From the NCBI GenBank assembly GCA_016203335.1, contig JACQNA010000056.1:1-22263 (forward strand): a stretch of 22,263 bases of DNA, written 5' to 3'. The notes under the pieces are model-generated. The model ran no database searches, was not told the origin of the DNA, and worked only from the letters and a program-made list of their open reading frames with translations. The stretch comes from Candidatus Woesearchaeota archaeon. GTDB lineage: Archaea > Nanobdellota > Nanobdellia > Woesearchaeales > JACQNA01. Of the stretch, positions 20,767-22,263 are shown piece by piece. How positions within the stretch are numbered: position 1 is the first letter of the stretch; the number at the start of each line of letters is the position of its first letter. The translations under genes and the position numbers were made by a program.

Positions 20767-21003
20767 ATGGCAACAAAAACGATTTCCATAACCGAGGATG
20801 CATACGAACGCCTCAAATCCCGAAAGAAAGGGAATGAAAGCTTTAGTGACGTCATTAATAAAATCACCGCACAGCGCTCGCTGCTGGAGTTAGCAGGCCG
20901 TCTCTCTTCGGATGAGGCGCGTGCAGTAGAAGAGCAGATTCAGCATGCACGGGAAAAGACAAATAAGCGAATAAGGTCCAGCATACTTGTCGGAGAACAA
21001 TGA
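20767..21003 (+). CDS. vapB: VapB-type antitoxin (DUF217-like)
   Basis: A 78-residue protein starting at ATG 20767, leaderless from the upstream TATA box. The N-terminus (KTISITEDAYERLKSRKKGNESFSDVINKI) has the typical strand and two helices of archaeal ribbon-helix-helix VapB antitoxins. Such proteins bind their own promoter as dimers. The C-terminal part (about 35-75) is charged and probably wraps around the toxin. The stop overlaps the toxin start (ATGA), the usual arrangement for toxin-antitoxin pairs. Expression is probably autoregulated with the toxin as co-repressor, a property known for the family. Confidence 0.85.
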   Translation: MATKTISITEDAYERLKSRKKGNESFSDVINKITAQRSLLELAGRLSSDEARAVEEQIQHAREKTNKRIRSSILVGEQ

Positions 21004-21389
21004 TTGCCGATACCACTTTTCTTGTGGACGTGCTCCGTGGACAATCAGAAGCGGTGCGTCGGCTCAAAGACTTCCAAGCAGCAAATACTCACTTTTCCAT
21101 ACCGACACCCTCTATTGTTGAGCTCTGGGGCGGCTTAGCGCATGCGAAATCGAGTAGTGAGCGTGAGGAACTGCTGAACATATTAGCATCGCAAATCATT
21201 TATGATCTGGACAAGGAAAGCGCCATTCAAGCAGGTGAAATCTACCTCTATCTCATACGGCAAGGCAGGCAGATTGACCTGATGGATATCATGATTGCCG
21301 GGATGGCATTGAGGCATAACGAAACAATCCTGACGAGAAACAGCGCGCATTTTAACAGAATACCGGGAATTGCCATAGAAACCTATTGA
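21000..21389 (+). CDS. vapC: VapC-type PIN-domain ribonuclease toxin
   Basis: A 129-residue protein starting at ATG 21000 within the stop of vapB. PIN-domain acidic residues are visible: D4 in MIADTTFLVD, E41 in SIVELWGG and D94/D97 in QIDLMDIMIAG, followed by the conserved-looking TRNSAHFNRIPGI near the end. Length and layout match VapC toxins, which cleave RNA (often tRNA or rRNA) when freed from VapB. The pair lies between two 45-bp direct repeats, suggesting that it arrived or was duplicated as a cassette. Confidence 0.88.
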   Translation: MIADTTFLVDVLRGQSEAVRRLKDFQAANTHFSIPTPSIVELWGGLAHAKSSSEREELLNILASQIIYDLDKESAIQAGEIYLYLIRQGRQIDLMDIMIAGMALRHNETILTRNSAHFNRIPGIAIETY

Positions 21390-21434
21390 ATCGGTGCCCG
21401 AAGCAGCTGAAAACCAAAGATATGCCCACCAGCA

Positions 21435-21479
21435 TCAGCCCTTTGTTGTTTGGTATCCTCTTTCAATATAGAAAATAAA
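21435..21479 (+). repeat. 45-bp direct repeat, copy 2
   Basis: Copy 2 of the element at 20681-20725, differing at three positions (TT to CC and one G to A). It lacks the left arm of the terminator hairpin. It lies between the convergent 3' ends of vapC and the minus-strand PIN toxin gene. Confidence 0.9.
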
Positions 21480-21492
21480 TAGAACAGTAAAT

Positions 21493-21855
21493 CTACCTCA
21501 CTAACTCAACATTCGGCATATCTTTGAATTCATTGTCTCCCGTCAGGAATTTCACTTGGTATCGCCGGGCAACGATATATCCTATGGCGTCTGGTATAGA
21601 CAGATGTTTATGTTGCACTTTGATGTCCATCGCTTTTTGAACATCGTCTATGGTAACTTCCACCAGAAAATCCCCGTATTTCTTGGTGTAGTCGTCTGCG
21701 GCAGCCTTGCCTTTCTCTTTCTTCAGCCCATAATTTAATTCTGCAAGATTAAAGACGGTCGTTATTGCCTGTACATCCTTATACTTCTCATACGCAGGAT
21801 TGCCCGCAATAATCTCAAAGAAGGCATACGTGTCAAAGAAATACACCGGCTTCAT
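21493..21855 (-). CDS. PIN-domain toxin (VapC family)
   Basis: A 120-residue protein on the minus strand, starting four bases inside the end of the AbrB-like gene. PIN features are clear: D8 in YFFDTYAFFEII, E39 in FNLAELNYGL, D89 in SIPDAIGYIVARR and D106 in LTGDNEF. It belongs to the archaeal VapC-like PIN group that pairs with AbrB-type antitoxins. It is presumed to be an RNase inhibited by the co-encoded protein. It is convergent with vapC1 and quite different from it in sequence, so it is not a duplicate. Confidence 0.85.
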   Translation of the reverse strand: MKPVYFFDTYAFFEIIAGNPAYEKYKDVQAITTVFNLAELNYGLKKEKGKAAADDYTKKYGDFLVEVTIDDVQKAMDIKVQHKHLSIPDAIGYIVARRYQVKFLTGDNEFKDMPNVELVR

Positions 21856-22073
21856 TCTGGCCAGGCTTCCCGATCTATCTCTTCCATGATCTTACGGATT
21901 GGCTTTGTAAACCGCATCGTGCCAAAGGTTTCTTTCAATGCATTTGATTTCCGTACAATAAACAAATCTATGGCATCATTTGCCTTGATCCCCTCTTTTT
22001 CTATGCCCTCCTTCGGTACGACTATCCCGAGAGACCTTCCCCATTTTCTGACCTTTGACTCGAAGTGAAGCAT
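21852..22073 (-). CDS. AbrB/SpoVT-like antitoxin
   Basis: A 73-residue protein starting at ATG 22073 on the minus strand. This start is preferred over longer upstream openings because the TATA box lies 24-31 bases before it. Residues 4-45 (SKVRKWGRSLGIVVPKEGIEKEGIKANDAIDLFIV) are a classic swapped-hairpin AbrB DNA-binding domain (K-WG-S-GI-VP). The C-terminal tail (IRKIMEEIDREAWPE) likely binds the PIN toxin. It is probably an autorepressor. Confidence 0.88.
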   Translation of the reverse strand: MLHFESKVRKWGRSLGIVVPKEGIEKEGIKANDAIDLFIVRKSNALKETFGTMRFTKPIRKIMEEIDREAWPE

Positions 22074-22096
22074 GGTTATATTGGTATAACTAAGAC

Positions 22097-22104
22097 TATA
22101 TAAA
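22097..22104 (-). promoter_or_regulatory. archaeal TATA box of the AbrB/PIN operon
   Basis: On the minus strand the sequence reads TTTATATA, 24-31 bases upstream of the antitoxin ATG. There is no Shine-Dalgarno motif, which indicates leaderless transcription as for vapBC. Confidence 0.75.
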
Positions 22105-22196
22105 TCTTGTGTTTTATGGGGCTCCGGAGAAAATGTAGGGTAGCGCCATTTTGTGAGCGATGCCGCACTTGCAGAAGCATGGTGGAAGGGGTCGCT

Positions 22197-22210
22197 CCCT
22201 TCGGGAAGGG
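22197..22210. other. short hairpin near the right end
   Basis: CCCTT and AAGGG around the loop CGGG form a compact hairpin within a G/C-rich flank (GGGGTCGCTCCC). It lies upstream of the minus-strand operon. No gene is seen between 22,110 and 22,263, although a minus-strand frame stays open there. Confidence 0.35.
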
Positions 22211-22263
22211 GCCGCCCTTCATCATGCAACATGTCGGAAATCGCCATTATACTTTTCTTATTC

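Overview
The window most likely comes from an archaeon or an archaeal extrachromosomal or integrated element, with GC in the mid-fifties by eye. Three things point to Archaea. The two toxin-antitoxin operons at the right end have TATA-box promoters about 25-30 bp upstream of essentially leaderless start codons. The antitoxin and PIN toxin families are archaeal in style. A 23S rRNA-like piece near the left end has an archaeal-type variant of a universally conserved segment. No ribosomal, replication, capsid or packaging gene is recognisable, so I cannot say whether the element is a plasmid, a provirus or a chromosomal island.

From about 1 to 20,620 all convincing genes lie on the + strand. They form a train of some 35 small genes, nearly all preceded by a Shine-Dalgarno motif (AAAGGAG-like) and often by GCC directly before the start. 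Many encode small membrane proteins, lipoproteins or exported proteins. The others include two degenerate Nudix-fold proteins (4005-4766 and 7323-8036), a XRE-type HTH protein (5098-5340), Cys-rich or zinc-ribbon proteins, a stand-alone receiver domain (17656-18009) and an IS110-transposase-derived protein with a zinc ribbon and no DEDD domain (16166-17140). A tRNA-Trp gene lies inside the train. Most of the longer gaps hold strong inverted repeats rather than genes. The train ends at a hairpin terminator near 20,651-20,699.

Two parts stand out. At 790-1060, between two membrane-protein genes, is a composite non-coding element. It contains a copy of the 23S rRNA L1-stalk segment closed by a 17-bp helix, flanked on both sides by tRNA-like modules with consensus T-arms. 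At 17135-17613, starting in the stop codon of the IS110-like gene, is a regular 36-bp tandem array (two 18-bp half units, 13 copies). Its codon-like composition suggests a decayed or recoded charged repeat protein. It is in frame with the IS110-like protein upstream and, after a 2-nt indel, with the receiver domain downstream.

From about 20,700 to the end the style changes to leaderless TATA promoters and two VapBC-type toxin-antitoxin pairs. The first (+ strand) is flanked by 45-bp direct repeats. The second (- strand) is an AbrB-like antitoxin with a PIN toxin.
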